From NCBI GenBank assembly GCA_004352715.1, contig SCFE01000011.1, positions 1,638,326-1,702,325 of the forward strand: DNA of 64,000 nt, in the 5' to 3' direction. The position numbers were made by a program, and so were the translations under genes. This document shows, in pieces, positions 1 through 10,740 of the stretch. How positions within the stretch are numbered: position 1 is the stretch's first letter; each line of letters begins with the position of its first letter. Below the pieces are notes generated by a model. The model did not search any database. It worked only from the letters and a program-made list of their open reading frames with translations, and was not told where the DNA came from. The stretch comes from Hofstenia miamia. Lineage: Eukaryota; Xenacoelomorpha; Acoela.

Positions 1-622
1 TCTCATTTTCAATACTGTTCTTTTCTTTTAACTAACCTAAATTCGAAACATCGTATGCTTCTATCAAAGACATTTAATTGGTGTATAAAAACTCTAAACT
101 TTGCACAAAAGCATGACGAAGCATCAGTATATCGTAATAAATATAAAATATTATCTCCGTTCTATCAAATTCATATGCATATGCTATCTATCTTATTTAA
201 ATTCAAGTCTCTACAAACATCTCTCCTTTTCCTTAATGACTATATTAAATTAAATGAGCGATCGCAAAAATTTTTTAGTTTAGATAAAAATTATAATGGC
301 TTCCATCACATATCAATTAAATTGTGGAATAATTTAGATTATGAAACGCGAATAGAAAAAAACTATAAAAAGTTTAGAAAAAAATTGAAACAATTTCTTC
401 TAATAAAACAGTATACATTAGGGGACGGTAATACACTTCATGCATTCGAAACATACATCCAACATTGAGCACCCACACAAACATCCACTCAAACATTGAC
501 TATATTATTATATATTGTACATATTAATTTGTAGTAATTTGTTCATGTTTATTTTCTTTTGTCATGTGTTAGTTTGTAGATATTGTATACATATAATGCG
601 CAATAAATTTGCTCTGACTCTT
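1..622 (+). pseudogene. 3' end of a non-LTR retrotransposon (LINE family 1, copy A)
   Basis: The reading frame is open from base 1 to the stop at 466-468, so the element enters from the left edge. It encodes the region C-terminal to reverse transcriptase. It aligns with the last ~150 residues of the intact LINE ORF at 40895-42679: shared landmarks are YKILSP, a KLWNNLD-type motif and an EKNYKKFRKKLK-type basic stretch. The 3' UTR has CA-rich sequence, TTAGTTTGTAG, and ends with GCAATAAATTTGCTCTGACTC at 600-620, nearly the same as the other copies of this family. RT itself is not in the window. This C-terminal region has no assigned enzymatic role. Confidence 0.8.
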
Positions 623-1048
623 TATTTTCTGTTAAATAGTTTTCCCTTCTATGCCCCAATGATTACAAACTTAAAAACTAACTCCATAAATATGCATGAA
701 GCACAGAAAAATGCATATTCATTATGACAAGTTTAGTATATTCTCAAATTTGTTAATCACTATCCTAAAGGTTTCTCAAATATTGATACTCAAACTTTGT
801 AAAAATCCCATTACATGTACTAGTTTTGATGTATACTAGATTTAAGTAAAATAATTATTTCTTGTATTAACACACGGAGTAATAAGTAAGATTTTTTAAA
901 ACGTGTAAAAATATTAAAAATTCCACTAGAAACCACATTAACTGAAGAAAAAATAGATATAATTTGAGTAGATGCGTTTAAGAAGTCAATTGTGTTCACA
1001 AAAGAATGTGCCGAATTAGACTTTTCACACAGAATTTAACATTATCTC
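623..1048. other. AT-rich stretch, no gene seen
   Basis: Downstream flank of LINE copy A. One 70-codon ORF crosses 515-727 but it lies mostly in the LINE 3' UTR and has no recognisable features. Confidence 0.5.
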
Positions 1049-1122
1049 ATCATATATATAGCATATATATCGCATATATATAGCATATATAGCATATATA
1101 TAGCATATATAGCATATATATT
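1049..1122. repeat. (GC)ATATATA microsatellite at gap edge
   Basis: Units of GCATATATATA and GCATATATA alternate for about 74 bp, ending 31 bp before the first 1-kb N run. The gap probably results from this repeat. Confidence 0.85.
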
Positions 1123-1153
1123 AATGTGTCCCATTTCATAATCTTGATATATA

Positions 1154-2153
1154 NNNNNNNNNNNNNNNNNNNNNNNNNNNNNNNNNNNNNNNNNNNNNNN
1201 NNNNNNNNNNNNNNNNNNNNNNNNNNNNNNNNNNNNNNNNNNNNNNNNNNNNNNNNNNNNNNNNNNNNNNNNNNNNNNNNNNNNNNNNNNNNNNNNNNNN
1301 NNNNNNNNNNNNNNNNNNNNNNNNNNNNNNNNNNNNNNNNNNNNNNNNNNNNNNNNNNNNNNNNNNNNNNNNNNNNNNNNNNNNNNNNNNNNNNNNNNNN
1401 NNNNNNNNNNNNNNNNNNNNNNNNNNNNNNNNNNNNNNNNNNNNNNNNNNNNNNNNNNNNNNNNNNNNNNNNNNNNNNNNNNNNNNNNNNNNNNNNNNNN
1501 NNNNNNNNNNNNNNNNNNNNNNNNNNNNNNNNNNNNNNNNNNNNNNNNNNNNNNNNNNNNNNNNNNNNNNNNNNNNNNNNNNNNNNNNNNNNNNNNNNNN
1601 NNNNNNNNNNNNNNNNNNNNNNNNNNNNNNNNNNNNNNNNNNNNNNNNNNNNNNNNNNNNNNNNNNNNNNNNNNNNNNNNNNNNNNNNNNNNNNNNNNNN
1701 NNNNNNNNNNNNNNNNNNNNNNNNNNNNNNNNNNNNNNNNNNNNNNNNNNNNNNNNNNNNNNNNNNNNNNNNNNNNNNNNNNNNNNNNNNNNNNNNNNNN
1801 NNNNNNNNNNNNNNNNNNNNNNNNNNNNNNNNNNNNNNNNNNNNNNNNNNNNNNNNNNNNNNNNNNNNNNNNNNNNNNNNNNNNNNNNNNNNNNNNNNNN
1901 NNNNNNNNNNNNNNNNNNNNNNNNNNNNNNNNNNNNNNNNNNNNNNNNNNNNNNNNNNNNNNNNNNNNNNNNNNNNNNNNNNNNNNNNNNNNNNNNNNNN
2001 NNNNNNNNNNNNNNNNNNNNNNNNNNNNNNNNNNNNNNNNNNNNNNNNNNNNNNNNNNNNNNNNNNNNNNNNNNNNNNNNNNNNNNNNNNNNNNNNNNNN
2101 NNNNNNNNNNNNNNNNNNNNNNNNNNNNNNNNNNNNNNNNNNNNNNNNNNNNN
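1154..2153. other. Assembly gap, 1000 N
   Basis: Exactly 1000 N, which looks like a placeholder gap size. Any ORF crossing it is meaningless. Confidence 1.
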
Positions 2154-2340
2154 GTAAGTTAATGTGGGAAAGTAACATAAAAAAATGTATGTTAATGTGG
2201 GAAAGTAAAAACTAAAAAAGTAAAAAAATGCAAACTAAATTAGGCCACATAAATAACACAAAAAGTAGTAAAATTACATGCATGACGTCAGTAAAACACC
2301 CCCCGCCAATATCCACGACGCCTCAGGCCAAAGGCCACCC

Positions 2341-2424
2341 CTCTCGACCAATCACAAAAAAGTGGCACGTCCTTCTGCCCACCTCTCGACCAATCAGAAA
2401 AAAGTGGCACGTGCTTCTAGTCTC
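2341..2424. repeat. Two tandem copies of a 42-bp unit
   Basis: CTCTCGACCAATCA(C/G)AAAAA followed by AGTGGCACGT occurs at 2341 and again at 2383 with few differences. The unit is more GC-rich than its surroundings and sits just downstream, in the relic's own orientation, of the RT relic that starts near 2440. Confidence 0.7.
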
Positions 2425-2439
2425 TTAATACTACTAGCG

Positions 2440-3170
2440 TGTCAAGATCTTCTTGCATTGAACTATCATCAGAAGATGTCTTTACCAATTTCGTGTCATC
2501 TGTAAGTGACCATAACTGTGAACTAGTTATGGAGATACTCATATCAATGGTATAAATTAGAAACAGCAGAGGGCCAAGTACGGAGTTCTGTGGTACTCTA
2601 CTTAAAACCTTTACTTTTGCACAACCTGAAATCGATTAGTCAAAAACTACTCAAAATGCTTAATAAATATCCACCGACTCCATGTCCCCATAATTTATTC
2701 AACAATTTCCTGTGAGTAACCTTATCAAAAGCCTTCTCCCAGTCTAGATAAATTACCTCGGTAGATATATGTAAGTCATAATAATCTAGGAGTTGTAATA
2801 TAGTTGAATGATCAACCCATACTGGTTGCCTGGAAAGAGGTAGTAGAAATAATAATAGATTTGATTGAACATGAACTTCTCCATAATCTTTGATACCACA
2901 TTTAGAAGAGTTACCTGTCTGCAATTGTTAACTAATTCCTTGTTTCCTTTTTTATAGATGGGACAAACCCGACCAACCTTCCCTTCATCGGGATGTTTTT
3001 TAGAAAGTTTAATATAGGTAAATAATGTAGAAAGTGTTTCTGGTAAAATAAATGCTAACTTTTTAAACTTTATTCCGGTAAGTTATCATTTCCAGAGGAT
3101 TTAGTAACATTAAGATTAAGCAAAATTTGAGTTATTGCTGGAACTGAAATCATTTAATAAACCACAAGGT
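2440..3170 (-). pseudogene. Degenerate CR1/L2-like reverse transcriptase relic
   Basis: Read on the - strand from 3010 downwards, fragments in shifting frames match consecutive RT blocks: a PIYKKGNKE-type block and LLNVVSKIMEK, then DHSTILQLL, then VIYLDWEKAFDKVTHRKLL (motif A, its Asp kept), then VPQNSVLGPLLFLIY (motif B). Motif C, normally YADD, reads TDDT and is followed by KLV. At least three frame changes and the altered motif C mark it as dead. It differs in sequence from LINE family 1 elsewhere in the window. The domain order is clear; the clade name is inferred from motif style only. Confidence 0.75.
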
Positions 3171-3516
3171 GGAAATTGCGGGTCGAACGTCAAGAGCTCC
3201 GTTGAGATTTGCGAGAATGTTGATTGAGAAAAGTCATTAAAGAGTTCAGCTACACTGTTTTCGTACTTCATTGAACAAGGTAATGATTTGATTCAAGCAC
3301 TGTAAATTCGTAGTTTGCTTGTTCCTCAGATTAAGACTCTTCAATGTCACTTTTTAATAGAGCAATTTTTGAAAGTAGAGATGAATTGTTTGGTTTTGTA
3401 TGTCTCCGAAATTTCCTTTCTTGTGTTTCAAATTTTTTTATTTTATAGGAAGTCAATTGAGAAGCCTATGGGGGAAGGTTTTGACGGTGATTTGTTCTCA
3501 TTGGTACCAATAGGTT

Positions 3517-3878
3517 CAGACTTGACAACGAACCGAGCTGCTAACGAGCCGAGCCGAGCTTGAGCACAGTATTTGATATACAACGAGCCGAAAACGAGCC
3601 TATTTTAGGCAAAGCAAGATCATAGTTCTGCTTGTTAATTTGATTATGGACATTTTTCTTATTTTTTGCAGTCAGTATGGCTTTTCCTATAATCTTATTT
3701 AAGAAATGTTTATTAAATAATAGTAAAAAATTCTTTGAGCACAACATTTTTAAAAAAATACCAAGCTAAAACGAGCCTCATTCAACGATTTTATGTTGCA
3801 AGCTGATTCGAGCCGAACTTACACAAAATTTAAGCCAGCCGAGCCGAGCTTAGATATGTCAGCTCGTTGACAAGTCTG
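3517..3878. mobile_element. MITE, family 1, copy 1
   Basis: A 362-bp non-coding element with terminal inverted repeats CAGACTTGACAACGA (left) and TCGTTGACAAGTCTG (right), one mismatch. Subterminal repeats of the type CGAGCCGAGCC lie near both ends. An inverted second copy is at 24279-24611. No convincing target duplication flanks this copy. The CAG start suggests hAT, but that is inference. Confidence 0.75.
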
Positions 3879-4034
3879 ATTTCACGTGAGCCTCGACTTG
3901 AAATTGTATGTTGACGTTGTCATAATCAAATCCAACAAGGGCAACTTCGGCATGTAAGCTTGCCATCATCAAAGAGTCAGATCTCATTTCTGCCTGGTAA
4001 AGCTTTGGCATAATATTCTCCCTTCAATTTGGCT

Positions 4035-4343
4035 TTAGGCATGTCCGCAACACATGTAAAGTTGTACGAATGAGTTTATACCAATGAGTCCTAACCAATC
4101 AAGATGCAGATATTTTGAATATTGAAATATATATATATATAAATTATTGTGGCAACGTAATAAATAATTAACAGAGTAGGGATTGTTTACACAGCTAGTA
4201 CGTGTTTCTAAGGAATGACTGCTTAAAAGTGGATTAATACAGTCAATTAGCGACCTTCCTTGAGTGATTTCTGAGAAATATGAGACAGAAATTGCGACAA
4301 ACAGAAAAAATTGCGTGAAAACAGAAAAATTGCGGTATTGCAT
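4035..4343 (-). CDS. Possible signal-peptide ORF or first exon, unidentified
   Basis: A 102-codon frame begins with a hydrophobic stretch (residues about 8-22, FTQFFLFVAISVSYF) that resembles a signal peptide and is followed by a few cysteines. A possible splice donor, TGT|GTAAAC, falls after about 50 codons, and beyond it the frame looks like random AT-rich sequence. It matches no family I know, and the composition is only weakly coding-like. It may be chance. Confidence 0.2.
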   Translation of the reverse strand: MQYRNFSVFTQFFLFVAISVSYFSEITQGRSLIDCINPLLSSHSLETRTSCVNNPYSVNYLLRCHNNLYIYIFQYSKYLHLDWLGLIGINSFVQLYMCCGHA

Positions 4344-4813
4344 GATTTAATAATATCTCGGCTCTGCTCATAGGGGAAAGCTTGTCGTGTAAATGAGGCT
4401 TGTAGATATCTTTATCTAGTGAGTTATGAGTGTTTAAAAAAAATTTTACATAAGCCATCAGAATTTACAAAAATGCCTAGTTCATTTAGGAAATAATTTT
4501 TAACAGATCATTCACATAGAATATAATAGGAAAATTTTAAACAAAAAATCTTTTAAAAAATTGATCATGAAAACTTTTTTAGATGATAGTAACACGTTAA
4601 TATTTAAAATTTGATTTTTTTCACAAAAATGTAACTTAACAAAAGTCAAATGTAATTAATTGAAAAAGTATATTCTTGGATTATTATACCAACCTCATTA
4701 ATTCCTGAATTTGAAAATTTTTTGGCTCTGTTTTTCTTTACAACCAAAGTTCTGTTTTCTTAGTTAACCATTCATCCTTCCTTTAACAGTTTTTGTAACA
4801 GAGTAGAAAAAAA

Positions 4814-4850
4814 ATATATATATATATATGATAAGATAAGATAAGATATT
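4814..4850. repeat. (TA)n followed by (GATAA)n
   Basis: A TA run at about 4814-4829 followed by ATAAGATAAGATAAGATA. On the - strand this gives a CTTAT-type pentanucleotide tail of the kind left at LINE 3' ends. I could not identify LINE protein in the AT-rich sequence to its right. Confidence 0.6.
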
Positions 4851-4855
4851 CTTTG

Positions 4856-5630
4856 TTTAGATAAATATTTACAATTAAAAACTGATAATTGATCTGAATA
4901 GCGTCAAAAATATTCAAACATACATACAAATACATACAAAAAGAAAAAATATCATACAATGAATCTAATAGGCTAGGGGGAAATTATTAGGAGATTTCAA
5001 ATACTATCTGTTGAATAATCATTTTTGTAGAAATTGTATCCTATACGTGTTTAGCCTGAGATATACTTTTGCTATGAATATATCCCAATTCATATTAGAA
5101 CTTTCTGATAAAATTGTATTTAAACCTATATCTACTAGCGTACTTTAAAGTAACCTTTGTCTAAATTTTTGAACAATTTTGTCCCAAGAATGTTAAGAAA
5201 TATGGAAAACCTTTGATATGAATATTGACATATATAGGTTGTGCTCACTGATGTAATTGTGAAGTTTTGTACTAAGAACTATTCTTGTGCTTGAAGTATT
5301 TAAAAAAATTTTTTCAATAAAAAATCAGATTGTTGGAAAATATTCAAACTCCTACAATTCCTAATACTCTAACAATGAGTTCATCTAATTACTATGGAAA
5401 CAAAAAGCTTCCCTCGAATATTTGGATATTTGGAGGAAAACAGCGTGAGCCCCATTCATGGCCCATTACACGAAATATTTCTTGCTACGAACTATTTCTG
5501 TCGCGCAATGGCGTACGAAAATTGATTTCGCGTGCAATCTTAATACATTGAATAAAAGAACAGGCTGCCCGTTCCCCACCCGCCCTATGCCAGCAGGCTT
5601 CAGGCTGCTCGCACGATACTATCACGAGTA
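4856..5630. other. Unassigned AT-rich sequence
   Basis: No recognisable gene. A 73-codon ORF at 5330-5551 has no known motif. A short GC-richer patch lies at 5560-5615. Confidence 0.4.
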
Positions 5631-5632
5631 AC

Positions 5633-5855
5633 GCCACGGTTAGACTAGTGATTAGTTCAAAAGTGTTCTGTCACATTTTGATTGAAGCGCATATCTAACC
5701 ACCCGAGATAATTAGCGATGTGAGAGGCACAAAGAAATTGTGCGCGTTCAATTTCCTTGTGATGGTCACATCACTAATTATCTCGGGTTGTTAGACGTGC
5801 AATTCTTTCAAATGGGATAGATCACTTTTGAACCAATCACTAGTCTAACCGTGGC
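5633..5855. mobile_element. Foldback MITE, ~90-bp arms
   Basis: The left arm starts GCCACGGTTAGACTAGTGAT and the right arm ends with its exact complement. The match continues with indels and mismatches through ACCCGAGATAATTAG near the centre, so the ~223-bp unit can fold into one long hairpin with a short loop around 5730-5755. No coding capacity. Target duplication unclear; superfamily unassigned. Confidence 0.8.
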
Positions 5856-6470
5856 CTAGCGTGTGTAAAGTCAGAAGTTGCGCCATAGGCAGAGTTATAA
5901 ATGGAGAGATAAAATTGGACCTCAAAAAGGCGCCTGGCAGTTTGCGAACTACTGTCGAAAAATAAATTGCTGTTTTGAGATTTTAGACCTTTTCATTAGT
6001 TCTTGAGTTTATACGTTTATGAATTTTTTGAGGAACCATCCCAGATTTTGGAAAATTCCTAGTGAATATCACTAAGGGAAACAATTTCATTGAAGAAAAA
6101 CATAGGGAAGAATCTGCACTCACCATCTGTTGACTATAAAAAAACTATCTAATTCTTACGAACTATAAAGATAATGTACAACAAAGTAATGCTCAGAAAT
6201 TTTAGGAACTAGGAATACCTATAATATTTTCATTAACAAAGAGTTGATATGAGAGATCATTGCTTAGTAAAATACTTTGCAAATATACATGTGAATATTG
6301 CTATTTTTCTTTCATTTGATGAAGCAAATTGTATCTCCAAGTTGAAGAGCATCTATCAGAGTATTTCAATGAAGCAAACTAAGCTCAACATCGAACGAAG
6401 ACCAATAGTTAAAAAAATATGAAAGGGGACAAAGTAAAAATATTTGATTAGAACTGGATGCTTGACATTT
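5856..6470. other. No gene seen
   Basis: Ordinary AT-rich sequence between two MITEs. No ORF of interest on either strand. Confidence 0.5.
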
Positions 6471-6883
6471 ATCCGAGTTAGAGGCAGACGCGCCATCTGC
6501 CGACTTCTATTTGCGGTGCAGACCCGATGAGGAGCTGGTTTAAACTGTATAATATTCCAAATAGAAATCCTATAAGTCTTATAGCACCTGTAAAAACCGT
6601 ATATGATGTAAGCAGTATTTTGAACTATCTACCTACCAAAAGATTCCTCATGCACTTACAGGCAATCTGATAAATAAGACATAACCTAATCATTGTTAAG
6701 CGTCACTACCACATCAACGACATTAAATGCTGTTTTCCTTTCATGACAGATTTCGTTTGTCTTGATATAGTTCTATTTATCAATCGGCTCAGGCCTCACC
6801 GTTTAAAGTTTCCGGTGTCTAGCTGACCTAAAAAATGTCGCCGGTGGCGGATTAGCCGGCTGACGCCTAGCTCTAATCCGAGT
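6471..6883. mobile_element. hAT-type MITE with perfect 8-bp target duplication
   Basis: The element proper is 6479-6875 (397 bp). It is flanked on both sides by ATCCGAGT (6471-6478 and 6876-6883), a perfect 8-bp duplication diagnostic of hAT-like insertion. The left end reads TAGAGGCAGACGCGCC; the right end, reverse-complemented, reads TAGAGCTAGGCGTCAGCC. These imperfect terminal repeats resemble those of the MITE at 12832-13467. No ORF. The intact duplication implies a younger insertion than most elements here. Confidence 0.85.
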
Positions 6884-8249
6884 GCAACAGCATCCATATA
6901 TCCAGTGGACATTACAGGAACTTTGAACCTTGCTTATAGATTCTACACTAACACGCAATTGATTAACTTTGCAAACAAGCCTTCAACAAATATAATTTAT
7001 GTATTTCGCATATTAGTTTTGAATTAATAAATCCGTTTGTAGATATCCACATATCTAGATTGTAAGAAAACACTTTCAAAAATAACACATCATATGTATT
7101 GCACTCTAAAATAACAAACAATCAATAAGTTCAACTATAACATCTAATAGTTGCTATTGCGTTGCTGTAAACAAGATATCCATGACATTGTTCAAGAAAC
7201 ACTAAACTTGTTTGTCCACAATCAATTGCATCTATGCACTTTACAAATGCCATTAAAGTTTTAGAAAATTCACCATGCCTAAAATACTCTATAATACTAA
7301 ACTTAAAAACAGCTTTTAGATATAAATCTATGTTTTCGCATCATTTCCATTAGAAGGTTGGAATTTTTATTAGTTCCTGCTCATTCATAAGATCAGGGGC
7401 TTTGTGACTGGCCCTTTCTCTTTGAGGCAGGCTAGTTTCAACTCATTCCCATAAGATCTGATCGATACTTTGATGAAGTGTTTTTTTGACATAAAATGCA
7501 AAGAAAGTAGATCAATTCAAAATTACTCTATTGCTTTATTTATTTAAACGTTTGTTTAAATTTGTACATCTTTAACAGCAATATGTAATCAAATTTCTTA
7601 AAACATTTCCAAGAATCTTTTCACAATTACTAACGAACCTGCTGAAATTTGGAATCCAGTATTTATAGTGACATCATTTCATGTTATTCTTTTTGATTTA
7701 TTTATCATATATGCACGGGCGAGCACGGCATTATGCTAAGAGTGTGAAAAACTTACCTAGGCCTATATGTCTCGGATAAGAATCGCCCCGCTTTTAGAAA
7801 TTCTCGCCATAAGATCCTTTAATATTCTTCGAACAAATTTTTTTGAATGATTCAGTCAAGTAACATTATTTTAGTCAGAAGTTTCAAATTATCAAACAGT
7901 ACTATAAAAGCTTTTGATCAGTGAACATATCCGATGATGTATTCATTTTAATTAGCATGTGTTTGTTAAGAGACCACTTAGGGGAAATATTGGAACCTTT
8001 GATTGATTACAATATTTAGTGCATACCTGCGTATCATACATTTAAAGTGGTTAGAGAACTGTAATAATACGAAAACGATGAGGTCAAATTCATTTGAGAA
8101 ATCCAATATTTGTTAGGGTGGACATGGGTACACATTTCTCCACCCAGCCCACATTTTTTAAATATTGACAATATTATACTGATCTAATTGATTAATTCAA
8201 AAACGTGTAATTTGGCAATATTTAATGTATATACATCACTTGATCGCAC
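6884..8249. other. Unassigned AT-rich sequence
   Basis: No ORF over 60 codons and no repeat structure recognised in about 1.4 kb. Confidence 0.5.
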
Positions 8250-8745
8250 TACATATTTTCTTATTTCGTTTTTATCATGACAGTTCATCCGTGTTTCTAA
8301 TTCAGTATAAAATATTAGCTCCTTATTACAGAATTCAAATGCATATGATATCAATATCATCTAAGTGTAAATCTGGTACATCTTCTCTTTCATTTTTAAA
8401 ACAATATATTAAGTTAAATGAACGTTCTCAAAAATTTTTATGCTTAGATAAACATTCAAATAGTTTTCACCACATGGCATCTAAAATTTGGAATAACTTA
8501 GACCATGAAATTAAAATGGAAATTAACTACAAAAAATTTAGACAATGCATACTTAATGACAATAATACACTACATTCCTTCGAAAATTTCGTATGATCCT
8601 AGATAATGTACACACACACACAAATCCCCAACAAACACACACCACACAATTATATATGTATATGTTACTATTATTTTGAAAATAGTTTTTAGTTTATAGT
8701 CTTGTACGAAAGAATTTTTTGCAATAAATTGCTTTTGACTCTTAT
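8250..8745 (+). pseudogene. 5'-truncated LINE family 1, copy B
   Basis: The frame to the stop at 8596 encodes the same C-terminal region as copy A (IQYKILAPYYRIQMHMIS, then IKLNERSQKF and KIWNNLDHE). The element is truncated at its 5' end near 8250. About 13 residues are missing between the NYKKFRQ block and the NNTLHSFE block compared with copy A. The 3' UTR has an ACACAC tract and ends GCAATAAATTGCTTTTGACTC at 8721-8741, matching the other copies. Confidence 0.8.
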
Positions 8746-8993
8746 ATAATAGGTAATAGGTATGTACACATTGCCCTTAGAACTTTACTTTACATGTATG
8801 TACCATGATGCCATTTCACTTGGATGATATATTTTATTTATTTTTATTAAATTTTCATTTTCAAGTTTGAAAATATTTGTTTATATTTTGGTGGTAGTAT
8901 ATTTTGCAGAATGTAATATTATAAACTTAGTTTTCAATTTTGGATGAACATGAACAAAATAATATGTTGATCAAACAATAATGAAAAATTACA

Positions 8994-10740
8994 CTAAGTA
9001 AACAAGTTTTCATTTAGTTTAAGTAGTAACATCTTCACTGTTGAAAGCGAAGCGCCGTCGCGTTCGTCCGTGACTATATTTCCCGCACACGAAAAGTGAC
9101 GTTCACTTTTGGCAGGAAACGCCTGTGCAACAAAAACTCTCGAGCAGTGCCGTTCAAAATAGGCAAACTGTTCTTGTTGTGATAGCAAAATAGCGATGGG
9201 ATCTTGTAAATGATACCAACAGTTTGATTTTGATAAGCGGGAATTTCTTCATTAACCGTCATTTCAGGTTCCACAGAAACAGCGCTACTTCAAACATGTC
9301 GTCAAATAATAACGTGTGAGATTTCTTTACTGGTTGTGCTGACACTTCAACAACGATGGAGTCATCTTGCAATAGCTCTGCAGTAAATAGCGTTTATCAG
9401 TGCCGTAGACACAAAACATTTGTTAGGGGGAGGTCACATATTGAGTATCTAAGGAGGCCCCACCATGGTTGGGGCCGACGGCGCGAAAAATTTTTGGATT
9501 ATAGACCCTTTAGGGCCCCTCCGAAAGCGATTTTAAACATTAAAAAGTACGAAATAATGTGGAAATTTGGTTGCTAAGGCAGTGCTTATAGAGTCCTGCA
9601 ATGATATCCAGATTTAATTGAGTAAGGCATGACGTTGTAGTTGACGGTGAATTTGCAATCATGGTTAGTGATTGGAGGTCTGGGTGCATAAATGACATGA
9701 TGACAATGGAGCTCTGCTGTAGACGTCCAATATTTGCTCTCAATGACGTTTATCAGATTGGAGGCTATTGTGTAAATTACTGGATGTGATTCAGGTTCGA
9801 TCTCTTTGCAATAACGCTCCACTCGGTAATATGGATAGTTGATACTTCGAGTTGCCTAAAAATCTCTATAAGAGAACACGATTGGGTGGAGGTTTGTGGA
9901 TCATTCTTCACTCAGATAACACCTCACGCAATGCTTTGTAGCTACTATCAAATGCACAAAACAGCTGTATAAAGTCTTCTCAGCGTGTTTTACAAGCACT
10001 GGCAGAGAATGCGTCTGTAAAACATGTGAGGAAGCGATAGCAGGAAAATATAATTGGTATCATTTCCCAATCAAAGCAATACGTTTGATCCAGAATCAGT
10101 TGTAATAGGCGTACATGTGTAATTCTATATTTGGCAATAATATCGTTAAACACTGACAGGCAAGTCGAAGTCGTGCAAGTTCCAAGGTATCTGCGGTGTT
10201 AAGGTAGACGACAGAAACATCTAGATAGCTGAGTTTGATAACATTATGTGTCCATAAATCCGTTGTCAATGATAATGTTAAGTATATCAGAGTATATGAA
10301 ATTTCTTCCCTGGTTTTACCTTCCATCAAGCTGTATTTATTCGCAACAGCACGAACAGCAGTCCTTCTACCAATCAAGTTATCCGCAATCTTGATGCCGG
10401 TCTTCTTCTGACCAACTTTTGCCCCAAGGTGGCGCAAGTTCCTATAACGCGTCTTGTTCAACAGAGAAACGAGTTCATTCCATTAACAACATGATCAAAA
10501 AGAATTATCTTTGAGTTCCGCCTTTTCAGAGCCCGGATAGTTTACCACCGGAAACTTTAAGAGTAAAGCATAAGCTTAACTGATTCGACGCTTCGGTTGT
10601 TTTGTGCACTTGGCAAAATGAACTAATATATTTGACGGTCCGTTATGTCTACCATCATTATTTCGTACTTTCAGAGTGCGAAGGCAGTGGTTGCAGGCAG
10701 CGAATTTTGTGAGATTTCAAACTCCGTCTTTATTGATGGC
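8994..10740 (-). pseudogene. hAT transposase relic with BED finger and C-terminal dimerisation domain
   Basis: On the - strand, from high to low coordinates: a BED-type zinc finger relic near 10600-10720 (ACNHCLRTLK, then LVHFAKC), then the catalytic-region piece at 10096-10461 with LTTDLWTHNVIKLSYL, resembling the hAT block around the first catalytic Asp. Middle fragments follow to 9590. Near 9200-9340 there is a KKSHTLLFDDMF-type linker, and at 8994-9188 the hATC domain with FPAKSERHFSCAGNIVTDER, typical of hAT C-termini. The frame shifts several times and contains stops. A small element is nested at 9398-9584. I did not find the element's own terminal repeats. Confidence 0.8.
9398..9584. 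mobile_element. Small hAT-like MITE nested in the hAT transposase relic
   Basis: The left end CAGTGCCGTAG and right end CTAAGGCAGTG are inverted repeats at 9 of 11 positions. CAGTGCCGTAG is a common hAT terminus. The 187-bp insert is GC-richer (GGCCCC and GGGCCCC blocks) than its surroundings. Transposase homology is present on both sides but absent inside. Target duplication not clear. Confidence 0.5.

Noticed and set aside
1042-2178. Long ORFs on both strands across 1042-2178
   Set aside because: Almost entirely N; only the gap keeps them open.
9780-9830. TTCAGGTTCGATCTC as a tRNA B box
   Set aside because: No matching A box, acceptor stem or anticodon arm; it lies within the hAT transposase relic.
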